Shown here: piece after piece, positions 1-8,242 of the stretch
Position numbering within the stretch: the first letter of the stretch is position 1
Layout of the letters: every line of letters begins with the position of its first letter
NCBI RefSeq assembly: GCF_903915725.1
Contig: NZ_CAIWTY010000106.1
Location: 1-64,000 of the forward strand
DNA length: 64,000 bases
From: an uncultured Rhodopila sp.
GTDB lineage: Bacteria > Pseudomonadota > Alphaproteobacteria > Acetobacterales > Acetobacteraceae
Reading direction: 5' to 3'
The notes under the pieces: generated by a model
Seen by the model: the letters and a program-made list of their open reading frames with translations, nothing else
Database searches by the model: none
What the model was told of the DNA's origin: nothing
Program-made: the position numbers and the translations under genes

Positions 1-77
1 CGGAGGCGCACCATCCACGCCTTGCGGTGCGGGTTTAGGCAACGGCGTGGATGCCGACCTGCGTCGGCATGACGGGG
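1..77. repeat. Repeat family A, copy 1 (left edge cut)
   Basis: Palindromic intergenic repeat. The core CATCCACGCC pairs with GGCGTGGATG. A small hairpin (CCGAC-CTGC-GTCGG) and the end CATGACGG follow. The left outer arm may lie before the window start. The same architecture recurs at least seven more times in this window. It sits downstream of the merR-like gene and contains no credible ORF. Confidence 0.7.
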
Positions 78-124
78 GGAAGCAGCAACCGCCGGCCGCT
101 ATTTTAACGCCTATGGGGCGCAGG

Positions 125-190
125 CCCGCCATCCACGCCTTTGGTTGCGCAAGCAGAAGGCGTGGATGCCAACCTTCGTCGGCATGCCGG
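125..190. repeat. Repeat family A, copy 2
   Basis: Second copy, about 50 bp from copy 1 in the same orientation. CATCCACGCCTT pairs with AAGGCGTGGATG across a short loop, and a CCAACCTTCGTCGG hairpin follows. It lies just beyond the 3' end of the merR-like gene, where it could also act as a transcript end structure, though no T-run is visible. Confidence 0.7.
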
Positions 191-241
191 AGCGGCGCTG
201 CCCATGAGGCGGACGCGACCCTGCTGCGAGCGAGCGGTGCC

Positions 242-784
242 CTACTCCAGCATCTTCCGCAGCTCCCGGACCTCCGTCAGTAGCTCCCGCAGCAGTCCCC
301 GCAGCCGCTCGTTTTCGATCTCCAGCTTCGACCGCTGACCGGTGCGCGCAAGCTGCACCACGACCGCGGGAGGCGGAACCAGTTCGAGGCCAGGGATCAG
401 CAGCGGCGCCTGCGCCGCCAGCCCGGCCTTCTCGGCCTCGGCCGCGGCGCGTTCGTCCGCCGTCGGGGGTGGAATGTCGTCCGACAGTTGGCCGCCGCCC
501 TCACGCAACAGGCGCTGCACACCCTTGATCGTATAGCCTTGAGTATACAGCAAATCGGCGATTCGCCGCAGCAGCACGATATCGTCGGGACGGTAATACC
601 GCCGGCCGCCGCCGCGCTTCAGCGGCTGCACCTGCGGGAACTTCGTCTCCCAGAAGCGCAGCACATGCTGCGGGATGTGAAGGTCGTCCGCTACTTCGCT
701 GATCGTGCGAAAAGCGTTCGGGGCTTTCTTAGGACGCGGCCTTGCCCCGGGGTCGAGAGTTTCTGCCTGCGATTCATGGCTCAC
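242..784 (-). CDS. MerR family transcriptional regulator
   Basis: Predicted DNA-binding regulator of 180 aa with a GTG start. Residues 26-56 form the MerR winged-helix start (TISEVADDL...VLRFWE), and residues 58-100 continue with [10 protein letters not shown] and a helix ending in the [10 protein letters not shown] motif. The C-terminus (about 150-180) is a leucine-rich helix suitable for dimerisation ([13 protein letters not shown]). There is no cysteine-rich metal-binding loop, so it is not a metal sensor of the classic MerR type. It lies 48 bp downstream of ihfA on the same strand, the position in which this orphan MerR is commonly found in alphaproteobacteria. Effector and targets are unknown. 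Confidence 0.9.
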   Translation of the reverse strand: MSHESQAETLDPGARPRPKKAPNAFRTISEVADDLHIPQHVLRFWETKFPQVQPLKRGGGRRYYRPDDIVLLRRIADLLYTQGYTIKGVQRLLREGGGQLSDDIPPPTADERAAAEAEKAGLAAQAPLLIPGLELVPPPAVVVQLARTGQRSKLEIENERLRGLLRELLTEVRELRKMLE

Positions 785-832
785 GTGAGCGCCCGGGCGT
801 CACGAGCCGCGGCAACGCCTATGCGAGGCAGC

Positions 833-1144
833 TCATTCATCATCTTCCGTACCGGGCGTCTGGCCGTTGACCTGAGCCTTCAGCACGTGGCTGGGGCGGA
901 ACACCAGCACCCGCCGCGGCAGTATCGGCACTTCCTCGCCGGTCTTCGGGTTGCGACCAACCCGGCGGCCTTTTTGCCTTACAGAAAAGGTTCCGAACCC
1001 GCTGATTTTAACGGATTCACCACCCTCCAGGCGGGTCGCAATCCGATCCAGCACAGACTCCAGCAAATCGGCGGACTCATTCCGGGACAGCCCGACCTGA
1101 GTGTAGATCATTTCAGCAATGTGAGCGCGGGTAATCGTCAGCAT
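833..1144 (-). CDS. ihfA: Integration host factor subunit alpha
   Basis: IHF-alpha of 103 aa, the sequence-specific DNA-bending partner of IHF-beta in the nucleoid. The HU/IHF fold is complete: two N-terminal helices (residues 1-40, [10 protein letters not shown]...[15 protein letters not shown]), the [11 protein letters not shown] turn at about 45-55, and the DNA-inserting arm with [12 protein letters not shown] at about 63-75. Length matches the family (about 100 aa). It sits between fabH (94 bp upstream) and the MerR gene (48 bp downstream), so it is probably co-transcribed with the lipid genes or from a promoter in the 94-bp gap. Confidence 0.96.
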   Translation of the reverse strand: MLTITRAHIAEMIYTQVGLSRNESADLLESVLDRIATRLEGGESVKISGFGTFSVRQKGRRVGRNPKTGEEVPILPRRVLVFRPSHVLKAQVNGQTPGTEDDE

Positions 1145-1238
1145 GCAATCACGCTAAGGCAAGTCATGCCGGCACGTCAAGGTTGCGCTGAATAAATCGC
1201 ACCAGATCAGGGGTTTGCAGGCGACGGCGAGCGTCAGG

Positions 1239-2210
1239 TCACAGGCGGACGAGAGCCGAACCCCAGGTCAGGCCGCCGCCCAACGCTTCCAGCAACACCA
1301 GGTCGCCGTTGCGGATGCGGCCGTCGGCGCGGGCTTCGGCCAGGGCCAGCGGCACCGAGGCGGCGGAGGTGTTGGCATGGCGGTCGACCGTGACCACAAC
1401 CCGCTCCGGCGCCAAGTGCAGCTTCTTGCCCATCGCGTTGATAATCCGGCTATTGGCCTGGTGCGGCACCAGCCAGTCAACGTCGGCGTGGGTCAGGCCG
1501 TTGGCCGCCAGGGCTTCCTCGACCGCTTCGGCCAGGCGGGTGACGGCGTGGCGGAACACCTCGCGGCCGTTCATCACCAGATGGCCGGGCTTGTGCGGCT
1601 GGCCGACGGCGCCATCGACATAGAGGATGTCACCCAGCGTGCCCTGAGCATGGATATGGGTGGACAGGACGCCGCGCGTATCCGGATCGCTGACCCGGGC
1701 GGCGCGCAGGAACACCGCTCCGGCGCCGTCGCCGAACAGCACGCAGGTGCCGCGGTCCTTCCAGTTCAGGATGCGCGAGTAGACCTCACTGCCGATGACC
1801 AGGACGCCGGTGGCCTGGCCGTTGCGGATCATGCCGTCGGCGATCGACAGCGCATAGATGAAGCCGGCGCAGGCGGCTGACAGGTCAAAGCCGAAGCCGC
1901 GGGTGACGCCCAGCGCCGCCTGCACCCTCAGCGCCGTGGCGGGGAATGCCTGATCCGGTGTGCTGGTCGCCAGGATGATCGCATCGACGTCGGCGGCCGT
2001 CGCGCCGGCATCCGCCAACGCGGTCCGGGCGGCGGCGGTGCCCATGAAGGCCGAGGTTTCGTGCGAAGCGGCGAAATGCCGCTGGCGGATGCCGGTGCGT
2101 TCCTGAATCCACTGGTCGGTGGTATCAACGGTGCGGGACAGCTCGTCGTTGGAGACGACCCTGTCGGGCAGATAGCCGCCGCAGCCGGCAAGCACGGAAC
2201 GAATCGGCAT
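1239..2210 (-). CDS. fabH: Beta-ketoacyl-ACP synthase III
   Basis: FabH condenses a short acyl-CoA (usually acetyl-CoA) with malonyl-ACP to start type II fatty acid synthesis in the cytosol. The 323-aa protein has the full thiolase-fold catalytic triad: Cys114 in LSAACAGF, His250 in VPHQANSRI and Asn280 in RHANTSAAS. The glycine-rich GGGLTWGSALVRL C-terminus is intact and length is typical. It starts 12 bp after plsX ends, so the two are almost certainly co-transcribed in the order rpmF-plsX-fabH-ihfA. Confidence 0.97.
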   Translation of the reverse strand: MPIRSVLAGCGGYLPDRVVSNDELSRTVDTTDQWIQERTGIRQRHFAASHETSAFMGTAAARTALADAGATAADVDAIILATSTPDQAFPATALRVQAALGVTRGFGFDLSAACAGFIYALSIADGMIRNGQATGVLVIGSEVYSRILNWKDRGTCVLFGDGAGAVFLRAARVSDPDTRGVLSTHIHAQGTLGDILYVDGAVGQPHKPGHLVMNGREVFRHAVTRLAEAVEEALAANGLTHADVDWLVPHQANSRIINAMGKKLHLAPERVVVTVDRHANTSAASVPLALAEARADGRIRNGDLVLLEALGGGLTWGSALVRL

Positions 2211-2222
2211 GGTAAATCCTGC

Positions 2223-3428
2223 TCAGGCGGTGGCGAGGTGCGTATCGTCGCTCAATCCCGATTGCGACGTTCCGCCGGAAACGGCGGCCCCTGCCGGTTC
2301 GCCAGTTGAAATTGCTTCTGCCACCGCGACGTCTTGCCCCGGGGCTGTCGCCCCATTGGCTTTTGCCCCGGCAGCTTTGCGATCCCGCCCGTTCTTCTCC
2401 GCCGGGCTGCGTTTGTCCAGTCCGATCCGTGCCAGATCCTCACGGATGCGATCGTTGAAGCGGTGCGTCACCATGTCCATGGCGACATCGACCGCATGGG
2501 CAAAACCCTGGGCGTCGGTGCCGCCATGCGACTTCACCACCACGCCGTTGAGGCCGACCATGACCGCGCCGTTGTAGCGGCGGGGGTCGAGCCACTCGCG
2601 CAGGCGATCCATGCCGGGGCGGACCAGCAGATAGGCGAACTTGGCGATCAGCCCGCTGGTGAAGACCTGCTTCATGAACTGGCCAATCAGCTTCAGCGCG
2701 CCCTCGCCCGTCTTCAGCGCGACATTGCCGGTGAAGCCGTCGGTGACGACGACGTCGGTGGTGCCGGCGGCGATGTCGTGACCCTCGACGAAGCCATGGA
2801 ATTGCGGGCCGATATGGCTGTTGCGCAGGATTTCCGCCGCGTCGCGAACGGTGTCGTCGCCCTTCAGATCCTCCGACCCGACATTCAGCAGGCCGATGGT
2901 GGGTGCCGTCAGGCCAAGCACGGTGCGGGCGAAGACGTCGCCCATCACGGCGAATTCCACCAGGTTGCGGACGTCGCAGTGCACGTTGGCGCCGAGGTCG
3001 AGCATCACCACGTCGCCGCGTGCCGACGGTCCGATCGCGGCCATCGCCGGCCGCTCGATGCCTGGCAGAGTCTTGATGATGATCTTGCCCAACGCCAGCA
3101 ACGCGCCGGTGTTGCCGGCGGAGACCAGCCCGGCGGCCTCGCCTTTCGCCACCGCGTCCACCGCGAGTCGCATCGACGATTTGCGGCTGCGCAGCGCGGC
3201 CGTGGGCTTCATCTCCGAGGTGATGACCTCGGCCGCATGCCGCACTGTGCAAGCCGCGCGGGCGCGTTTATGCTTAGCCAGCAATGCGTTGAGCTGGGTC
3301 TCGTCGCCGATGAGGAGAAATCGCGCGGACGGATGGCGTTCCGCGGCGAAGTCAAGTCCGTGGACGACCATGTCGGGCGCTTTGTCGCCGCCCATGGCAT
3401 CCACGGCGAGGGTATAGGGACCGGTCAC
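2223..3428 (-). CDS. plsX: Phosphate acyltransferase PlsX
   Basis: PlsX converts acyl-ACP and phosphate to acyl-phosphate, the donor for PlsY in phospholipid synthesis; it is a peripheral membrane enzyme. The N-terminus (LAVDAMGGDKAPDM) and the central GNTGALLALG and DLGANVHCD segments are family hallmarks. At 401 aa it is longer than usual (about 330-350 aa). The extra part is a low-complexity C-terminal tail from about residue 345, rich in Ala, Gly, Lys and Thr, with no recognisable domain. It lies 31 bp after rpmF and 12 bp before fabH. Confidence 0.96.
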   Translation of the reverse strand: MTGPYTLAVDAMGGDKAPDMVVHGLDFAAERHPSARFLLIGDETQLNALLAKHKRARAACTVRHAAEVITSEMKPTAALRSRKSSMRLAVDAVAKGEAAGLVSAGNTGALLALGKIIIKTLPGIERPAMAAIGPSARGDVVMLDLGANVHCDVRNLVEFAVMGDVFARTVLGLTAPTIGLLNVGSEDLKGDDTVRDAAEILRNSHIGPQFHGFVEGHDIAAGTTDVVVTDGFTGNVALKTGEGALKLIGQFMKQVFTSGLIAKFAYLLVRPGMDRLREWLDPRRYNGAVMVGLNGVVVKSHGGTDAQGFAHAVDVAMDMVTHRFNDRIREDLARIGLDKRSPAEKNGRDRKAAGAKANGATAPGQDVAVAEAISTGEPAGAAVSGGTSQSGLSDDTHLATA

Positions 3429-3459
3429 TTGCAGACCCGTTCGCGGCCTATGCCGTGCC

Positions 3460-3663
3460 CTAGGCCCTCACTGCGCCTTTCAGTTCCTTGCCGGCCGCGA
3501 CCACTTCGCGCCCGTCGTAGTGGCCGCAATGGCTGCATATATGGTGCGGGCGCTTCAGCTCGCCACAGTTCGGACACTCGTTGTGCGCCTCGTGCGGCAG
3601 CGCATGATGGCTGCGGCGCATCCCCCGGCGGGAGGGGGAGGTTTTTCTCTTTGGAACGGCCAT
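3460..3663 (-). CDS. rpmF: 50S ribosomal protein L32
   Basis: Ribosomal protein L32 of 67 aa, a small zinc-ribbon protein of the large subunit. The N-terminus [20 protein letters not shown] is the conserved L32 start, and CPNCGE...[12 protein letters not shown] carries the two Cys pairs for zinc. Length fits the family. It is the first gene of the rpmF-plsX-fabH-ihfA-merR block, a conserved arrangement that ties ribosome supply to membrane lipid synthesis. Confidence 0.97.
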   Translation of the reverse strand: MAVPKRKTSPSRRGMRRSHHALPHEAHNECPNCGELKRPHHICSHCGHYDGREVVAAGKELKGAVRA

Positions 3664-3999
3664 GGGCCAACGCCCCTTCTAAAACAAAAGAAACCCCGCG
3701 GGTCGCGCGAGGCACGTCAGGTATCCAACATTGGATCAGATCGCGAGGGGCGCCGTCTAGCAGAGCGCCCGCTTCGTCGCAATGGCTGATGCGTATCGGG
3801 TGGGATCGCGATTGGATCGGGCGCGGATGGGCACGCCCGCCGACGCCCCCCGTCATGGTCCGCGAAGGCGGACCATCCACGCCTTGCGGTGCTTGTCTCG
3901 GCAAAGGCGTGGATGGCGGGCCTCCGCCCGCCATGACGGGGAGGCGTCGGGGCGCCTGCCCCCGCCTTCCCGGTCCGCCCCGTGCGATATCATCGGCCA
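3664..3999. other. Gene-free stretch upstream of rpmF
   Basis: About 335 bp without a credible gene. It must hold the rpmF promoter (an A-rich patch lies near 3680-3695), but I cannot place -35/-10 boxes with confidence. The distal part is occupied by repeat A copy 3. The long frames crossing this stretch on both strands are shadows of plsX and the acyl ligase. Confidence 0.6.
3851..3941. repeat. Repeat family A, copy 3 (full-length, three-branch fold)
   Basis: The clearest full-length copy. The outer ends CGTCATGG and CCATGACG pair. Inside are a hairpin GTCCGC-GAAG-GCGGAC, a long central hairpin (CCATCCACGCCTT with AAGGCGTGGATGG) and a third hairpin GCGGGCCTCCGCCCGC. The element would fold as a closed multi-branch structure about 90 nt long on either strand. 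Confidence 0.8.
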
Positions 4000-5700
4000 T
4001 CACCGGTGCAGCCCCGCCAGCACTTGCGCGTTGGCGCGGATCACCAGCACGCGGCGGATCTTCTGCGATGGAGTAAGAAGGCCGTTTTCGATCGTGAACG
4101 GCGGCACCACCGCGTGCCGGCGGACCCGCTCGGTCGCCGACAGGCGCTTGTTGGCGCGGTCCACCGCCACCGCCACGGCGGCATCGTCGTAACCCTCGGC
4201 CGGGACAACCAGCGCGCTCAGGCCGCTGCGCCCGTCGCCGGACACCACCGCCTGGCCGATTTCGGTTTCCGCCATCAACAGGCCCTCGACCTTGGCCGGC
4301 GAGACATTTTCACCCCCGGACAGGACGATCATGTCCTTCTTGCGGTCCGTTATCCGCAGGTAGCCGTGGTCGAGTTCGCCGATATCCCCGGTATGCAGCC
4401 ATCCATTGCGAATCGCTTCGGCAGTGCAATCCGGTCGGTTCCAGTAGCCATCCATCACCAGTTCGCCGCGCACCAGGATCTCGCCGTCTTCGGCCAGGCG
4501 GCAATCGACCCCCGGCAGAATGGCGCCGACGGTGTCGATGCGAATGTCCTCCGGCGGATTGACGCTGATCACCGGCCCCGCCTCGGTCTGCCCGTAGCCC
4601 TGCATTATCGGCAAACCCAGCGCCAGGAAGAATTTTCCCACCTCCGGGTCCAGTCGCGCCCCGCCCGACAGGGCGATCTTCAGCCGCCCGCCGAATCGGG
4701 CGCGCACCTTGGCCCGCACCAGCCGCTCCAGCAGCGGATCGAGCAGGTATTCGAGCACGCTCAGGCGCTTGTGGTCCACGCGCTTCAGCCCGGCGGTCAG
4801 CGCAGCCTGGAACAGCTTCTGCCGCCACGGCTTCTCCCGCCCTACCCCTGCCAAAATCCGCGCACGGATAACCTCCAGCACGCGCGGCACCACCGCCAGC
4901 AGCGTCGGCCGGATGGTCAGCAAGTCGGCTGCGAGGTTCTCGACGCCACGGGCATAGACGATTTCCGAGCCGAGGCTGGGCAGGAAGAACTGGCCGACGG
5001 TGTGCTCGAAGGCATGCGCCGTGGGCAGGTAGGACAGGTAGATTTCGTCCTTCAGGTTCAGCCCGCGGACGACATCGAACGCGCCGGCGCAGTTGGCCAG
5101 CATGCAGCGATGCGGCAGCATCACGCCGCGCGGCGAGCCGCCGGTGCCGGAGGTGTAGATGAGGCAGGCCAGCGCAGTGGCCGGGATCAACGCCGCTTCC
5201 GCGGCGATATCGTCCGGCGGCAACTGGTCCTGCACGAGATCGGCCCAGTCCACCACGCGGGTGGCGCCGGTATCCACGCTCGGCTTGCCGTCAATCGTCA
5301 CCAGCAGCTCCAGCCCCCCCGCCTTCACCAGCCGATCGGCCAGCGGCCGGGTGGAGACGATGGCGGCGCGGGCGCCGGAGTCCTGGAGCAGGTGGGCGTG
5401 ATCATCGACCGTGTTGGTGGTGTAGGCGGGCACCGGAATCGCCCGGATCGCCAGCAGCGCGGTCTCGGCAATCAGGAACTCGGGACGGTTCTCCATGCAG
5501 ATCAGCACGCGATCACCGGCCGATACGCCCGCGGCGCGGATGCGGCGGGCGCAGGATGCCGCCATGCGGCCGAAGCTTTCGCGGGTGATCGAGTGCCAGG
5601 CGCCCTTGCGCCAATAGCGCAGGAACGAGCGGCTCGGCCGGGACCGTGCCACGGCGAACATCATAACGGCCAGGTTCGGCCAGTTCGGGTAGGTACGCAC
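4000..5700 (-). CDS. AMP-binding long-chain acyl-CoA synthetase-like protein
   Basis: ANL-superfamily ligase of 566 aa that would activate a carboxylic acid as an acyl-AMP and transfer it to CoA. Visible motifs are the P-loop IYTSGTGGSPRGV (about 181-193), the aromatic/acid box GYGQTEAGP (mid-protein), the hinge region TGDIGELDHGYLRITDRKKD, and the C-terminal LTPSQKIRR containing the expected catalytic lysine. The family resembles long-chain fatty-acid CoA ligases (FadD15/FACL-like); the substrate cannot be read from sequence. It is divergent from the oligopeptidase gene at 5805, with about 100 bp between starts. Confidence 0.88.
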   Translation of the reverse strand: MRTYPNWPNLAVMMFAVARSRPSRSFLRYWRKGAWHSITRESFGRMAASCARRIRAAGVSAGDRVLICMENRPEFLIAETALLAIRAIPVPAYTTNTVDDHAHLLQDSGARAAIVSTRPLADRLVKAGGLELLVTIDGKPSVDTGATRVVDWADLVQDQLPPDDIAAEAALIPATALACLIYTSGTGGSPRGVMLPHRCMLANCAGAFDVVRGLNLKDEIYLSYLPTAHAFEHTVGQFFLPSLGSEIVYARGVENLAADLLTIRPTLLAVVPRVLEVIRARILAGVGREKPWRQKLFQAALTAGLKRVDHKRLSVLEYLLDPLLERLVRAKVRARFGGRLKIALSGGARLDPEVGKFFLALGLPIMQGYGQTEAGPVISVNPPEDIRIDTVGAILPGVDCRLAEDGEILVRGELVMDGYWNRPDCTAEAIRNGWLHTGDIGELDHGYLRITDRKKDMIVLSGGENVSPAKVEGLLMAETEIGQAVVSGDGRSGLSALVVPAEGYDDAAVAVAVDRANKRLSATERVRRHAVVPPFTIENGLLTPSQKIRRVLVIRANAQVLAGLHR

Positions 5701-5804
5701 GTCTCCTCCGGCGGCACAGCGGCTCAGTCAGGCCGCCCTTTGATCTACGCGCTTCCTAGCCTACATGAAAGTTCGATGCAGCAGGGCAAGGGCACGATTT
5801 TTAC

Positions 5805-7586
5805 ATGAATGACGTAAACGCCGAACCGGACATCACGTTACCCGCCTGGGACCTGTCGGATCTTTACCCGTCTCCGGATAGTCCGTTGCTGTCGGAGGAT
5901 CTCGACCGGGCCGAGACGATGGCCAAATCCTTCGCCCGGGCGCACGCCGGAACGCTGGCCAGCCTGACCGGCTCCGCCCTGGCCGCGGTCATCGGCGAGT
6001 ATGAACGCATTCATGACCTGCTCGGCCGCGCCGGGTCCTATGCGCAGCTGCTGTTTGCCGCCGACTCCAGCGATCCGGCCGTCGGCCAGTTCTACCAGAC
6101 GATCAACGAACGGATCACCGCGATCAGCAGCGACCTGATCTTCTTTACGTTGGAGATCAATCGCGTCGACGACGCGGTGCTGGAGGCGAAGCTGGCCGAC
6201 GCGGCGCTGGCGCGCTACCGGCCGTGGCTGCGCGACCTGCGGGTGTTCCGCCCGCACCAGTTGGACGACCAGTTGGAAAAGCTGAACCATGAACGCGACC
6301 TGACCGCCAACGGCGCCTGGAAGCGGCTGTTCGATGAGACCGTGGCAGCGATGCGGGTCAACCTGAACAACGAGGCGCTGACCGTCAGCGACGCGCTGAA
6401 CAAGCTGTCCGACCGCAACCGCGGCGTGCGCGAGGCTGCCGGCAAGGCCATCGGCGAATCCTTCGGCGCGCGCATCCGGCTGTTCTCGCTGATCACCAAC
6501 ACCCTGGCGAAGGACAAGGAGATCGAGGACACCTGGCGCCGCTACGAGCGTCCCACCAGCTACCGCAACCGTTCGAATATGGTGGAGGACGAGGTCGTCG
6601 CCGCCCTGGTGACGGCAGTGCGCGGCTCATATCCGCGACTGTCGCACCGCTATTATAAAATGAAGGCGAAGTGGCTGGAGCTGCCGAAGCTGCAGCACTG
6701 GGACCGCAACGCCCCGCTGCCGAACGACGATGATCGTCAGATCGCCTGGCCGGATGCCGAAAAGCAGGTTCTCACCGCCTATGGCGCGTTCAGCCCCGAG
6801 CTGGCGTCGATCGGGAAACAGTTCTTCGACAAGCCGTGGATCGATGCCGGGCTGCGGCCGGGCAAGGCGGGCGGCGCGTTCGCGCATTCGACCGTGCCGA
6901 GTGTGCATCCTTACCTGCTGCTTAATTATCACGGCAAGACGCGGGACGTGATGACCCTGGCGCATGAACTCGGGCACGGTGTGCATCAGGTGCTGGCCGG
7001 GCCGCAGGGTACGCTGATGTCGCACACCCCGCTGACGCTGGCGGAGACCGCCAGCGTGTTCGGCGAGATGCTGACCTTCCGCTCCCTGCTTGACACCGCG
7101 CCTCCGGCGCAGCGGCGGACCATGCTCGCCTCCAAGGTCGAAGACATGCTGAACACGGTGGTGCGCCAGATCGCGTTCTACCAGTTCGAGACGCTGCTGC
7201 ATGACGAGCGCCGCAAAGGGGAGTTGCTGCCGGAGCGTATCGGCGAACTCTGGATGAAGGTGCAGACCGAGAGCCTGGGTCCGGCGTTCGAGTTCTCGCC
7301 GGAATATTCGGTGTTCTGGTCGTATGTGCCGCATTTCGTGCACTCGCCGTTCTACGTGTATGCGTACGCGTTCGGGGATTGCCTGGTGAACGCGCTGTAT
7401 GCGGAGTTCCAGTCGGGGCATCCCGGGTTCCAGGCGAAGTATCTGGAGATGCTTAAGGCGGGCGGGACGAAGCGGCACAAAGAACTGCTGGCGCCGTTCG
7501 GTCTGGATGCGTCTGATCCGGCATTCTGGGACCGCGGGCTGGATGTGATTTCCGGGTTCATCGATGAGCTGGAGGCTGGGGGTTAG
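5805..7586 (+). CDS. pepF: M3 family oligoendopeptidase (PepF type)
   Basis: Zinc oligopeptidase of 593 aa that would cut short cytosolic peptides. The HExxH site is at residues 387-391 (LAHELGHGVH), with the third ligand expected in LTLAETASVFGE about 25 residues later. The N-terminal half is the helical oligopeptidase lobe, and the C-terminal motif FVHSPFYVYAYAFGD is typical of the PepF/M3B group. No signal peptide is seen. The gene stands alone; a GC-rich hairpin follows it at 7599-7623. Confidence 0.94.
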   Translation: MNDVNAEPDITLPAWDLSDLYPSPDSPLLSEDLDRAETMAKSFARAHAGTLASLTGSALAAVIGEYERIHDLLGRAGSYAQLLFAADSSDPAVGQFYQTINERITAISSDLIFFTLEINRVDDAVLEAKLADAALARYRPWLRDLRVFRPHQLDDQLEKLNHERDLTANGAWKRLFDETVAAMRVNLNNEALTVSDALNKLSDRNRGVREAAGKAIGESFGARIRLFSLITNTLAKDKEIEDTWRRYERPTSYRNRSNMVEDEVVAALVTAVRGSYPRLSHRYYKMKAKWLELPKLQHWDRNAPLPNDDDRQIAWPDAEKQVLTAYGAFSPELASIGKQFFDKPWIDAGLRPGKAGGAFAHSTVPSVHPYLLLNYHGKTRDVMTLAHELGHGVHQVLAGPQGTLMSHTPLTLAETASVFGEMLTFRSLLDTAPPAQRRTMLASKVEDMLNTVVRQIAFYQFETLLHDERRKGELLPERIGELWMKVQTESLGPAFEFSPEYSVFWSYVPHFVHSPFYVYAYAFGDCLVNALYAEFQSGHPGFQAKYLEMLKAGGTKRHKELLAPFGLDASDPAFWDRGLDVISGFIDELEAGG

Positions 7587-7598
7587 CACGAGCATTCG

Positions 7599-7623
7599 CG
7601 GCCCGGGCATCTTTCCCGGGCCG
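7599..7623 (+). terminator. Hairpin after the oligopeptidase gene
   Basis: A perfect 9-bp stem (CGGCCCGGG / CCCGGGCCG) with a 7-nt loop lies 13 bp after the stop codon. There is no T-run, so it may be a Rho-assisted end or an RNA-stabilising 3' structure rather than a classical intrinsic terminator. Confidence 0.45.
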
Positions 7624-7680
7624 TGCGCGGAAACCTCACCCGTGCCCGTTTCGTAGCGGTCCGTGTTCGTCGCAGCAGCA

Positions 7681-7730
7681 GGCAAGATGTAACACGGATT
7701 TCCACCGATTAAGGGCACGGATTACACCGA
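7681..7730. repeat. Left arm of a 50-bp inverted repeat
   Basis: Fifty bases that are the reverse complement of 7987-8036 with four mismatches by my alignment. The core includes TAACACGGATTTCCACCG and the phrase AAGGGCACGG. The text has the repeated 'ATCCGTG...ATCCGTG' flavour seen in dispersed bacterial repeats. Confidence 0.85.
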
Positions 7731-7871
7731 CGCCCTCCAATCGCATGAAGCGCCAAGGCCGACCATACTGCCACGTCTTGCGGTTATTCAGTCTAATATG
7801 TGCAAAGCAGCGCTATTACCAGTCCGTGTTGCGTTTGACACGCCGGCACGGCTGCCACCATCGCTATGGCA

Positions 7872-7933
7872 GGTCATCCACGCCTCTGTTTACGCCGGGA
7901 AAAAGCCTGGATACCGGCCTTCGCCGGCATGAG
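7872..7933. repeat. Repeat family A, copy 4 (diverged)
   Basis: Diverged copy: TCATCCACGCCT with AAGCCTGGATACC, followed by the hairpin CCGGCCTTCGCCGG and CATGAGG. It lies between the arms of the 50-bp inverted repeat. Confidence 0.55.
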
Positions 7934-7986
7934 GAGGTGTGCCGCTTTTTCGTGTCTCACTGGTGGGGGTCAGTCCAACCACTGCT

Positions 7987-8036
7987 TCGGTGCAATCTGT
8001 GCCCTTAATCGGTGGAAATCCGTGTTACAACTTGCT
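7987..8036. repeat. Right arm of a 50-bp inverted repeat
   Basis: Reverse complement of 7681-7730 at 46 of 50 positions. Similarity stops sharply at both ends of each arm. No target-site duplication is obvious on inspection. Confidence 0.85.
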
Positions 8037-8242
8037 TTGTATCCGACCCGGAGTTGCCGAAAATCGCATCCCGGCTGGCGCGATGCGGAAGCGTTCCGGA
8101 CGCATGGAGCAACGCCGCTCGGTCTTCGTCCGCTGACATTGCGTCCCCATTCAGATTTATGTATCGTCGCATGCTCGATCTAAATGAAGCCTGCCGAGGT
8201 GGTCGATTGTGAAATGCTCTTTCTCCAGCGTGATTGCGCGCG

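Larger units (their letters stand above)
7587..8233. other. Gene-free stretch of about 650 bp with repeats
   Basis: No credible coding sequence. It holds a terminator-like hairpin (7599-7623), a 50-bp imperfect inverted repeat (7681-7730 and 7987-8036) and a family A repeat (7872-7933) inside it. The small frames here do not look like proteins. The interval between the inverted repeats is 256 bp. Confidence 0.7.

Noticed and set aside
1-190. CRISPR array from the two neighbouring family A repeats
   Set aside because: Only two imperfect palindromic copies with a non-constant spacing, and other copies are dispersed between genes; no cas genes.
2334-4076. 580-codon open frame on the plus strand
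   Set aside because: It is antisense to plsX and rpmF, with Arg/His/Asp-rich shadow composition and no domain; high-GC codon bias keeps such frames open.
3982-5808. 608-codon open frame on the plus strand
   Set aside because: Antisense to the acyl-CoA ligase, which has all its catalytic motifs in order on the other strand.
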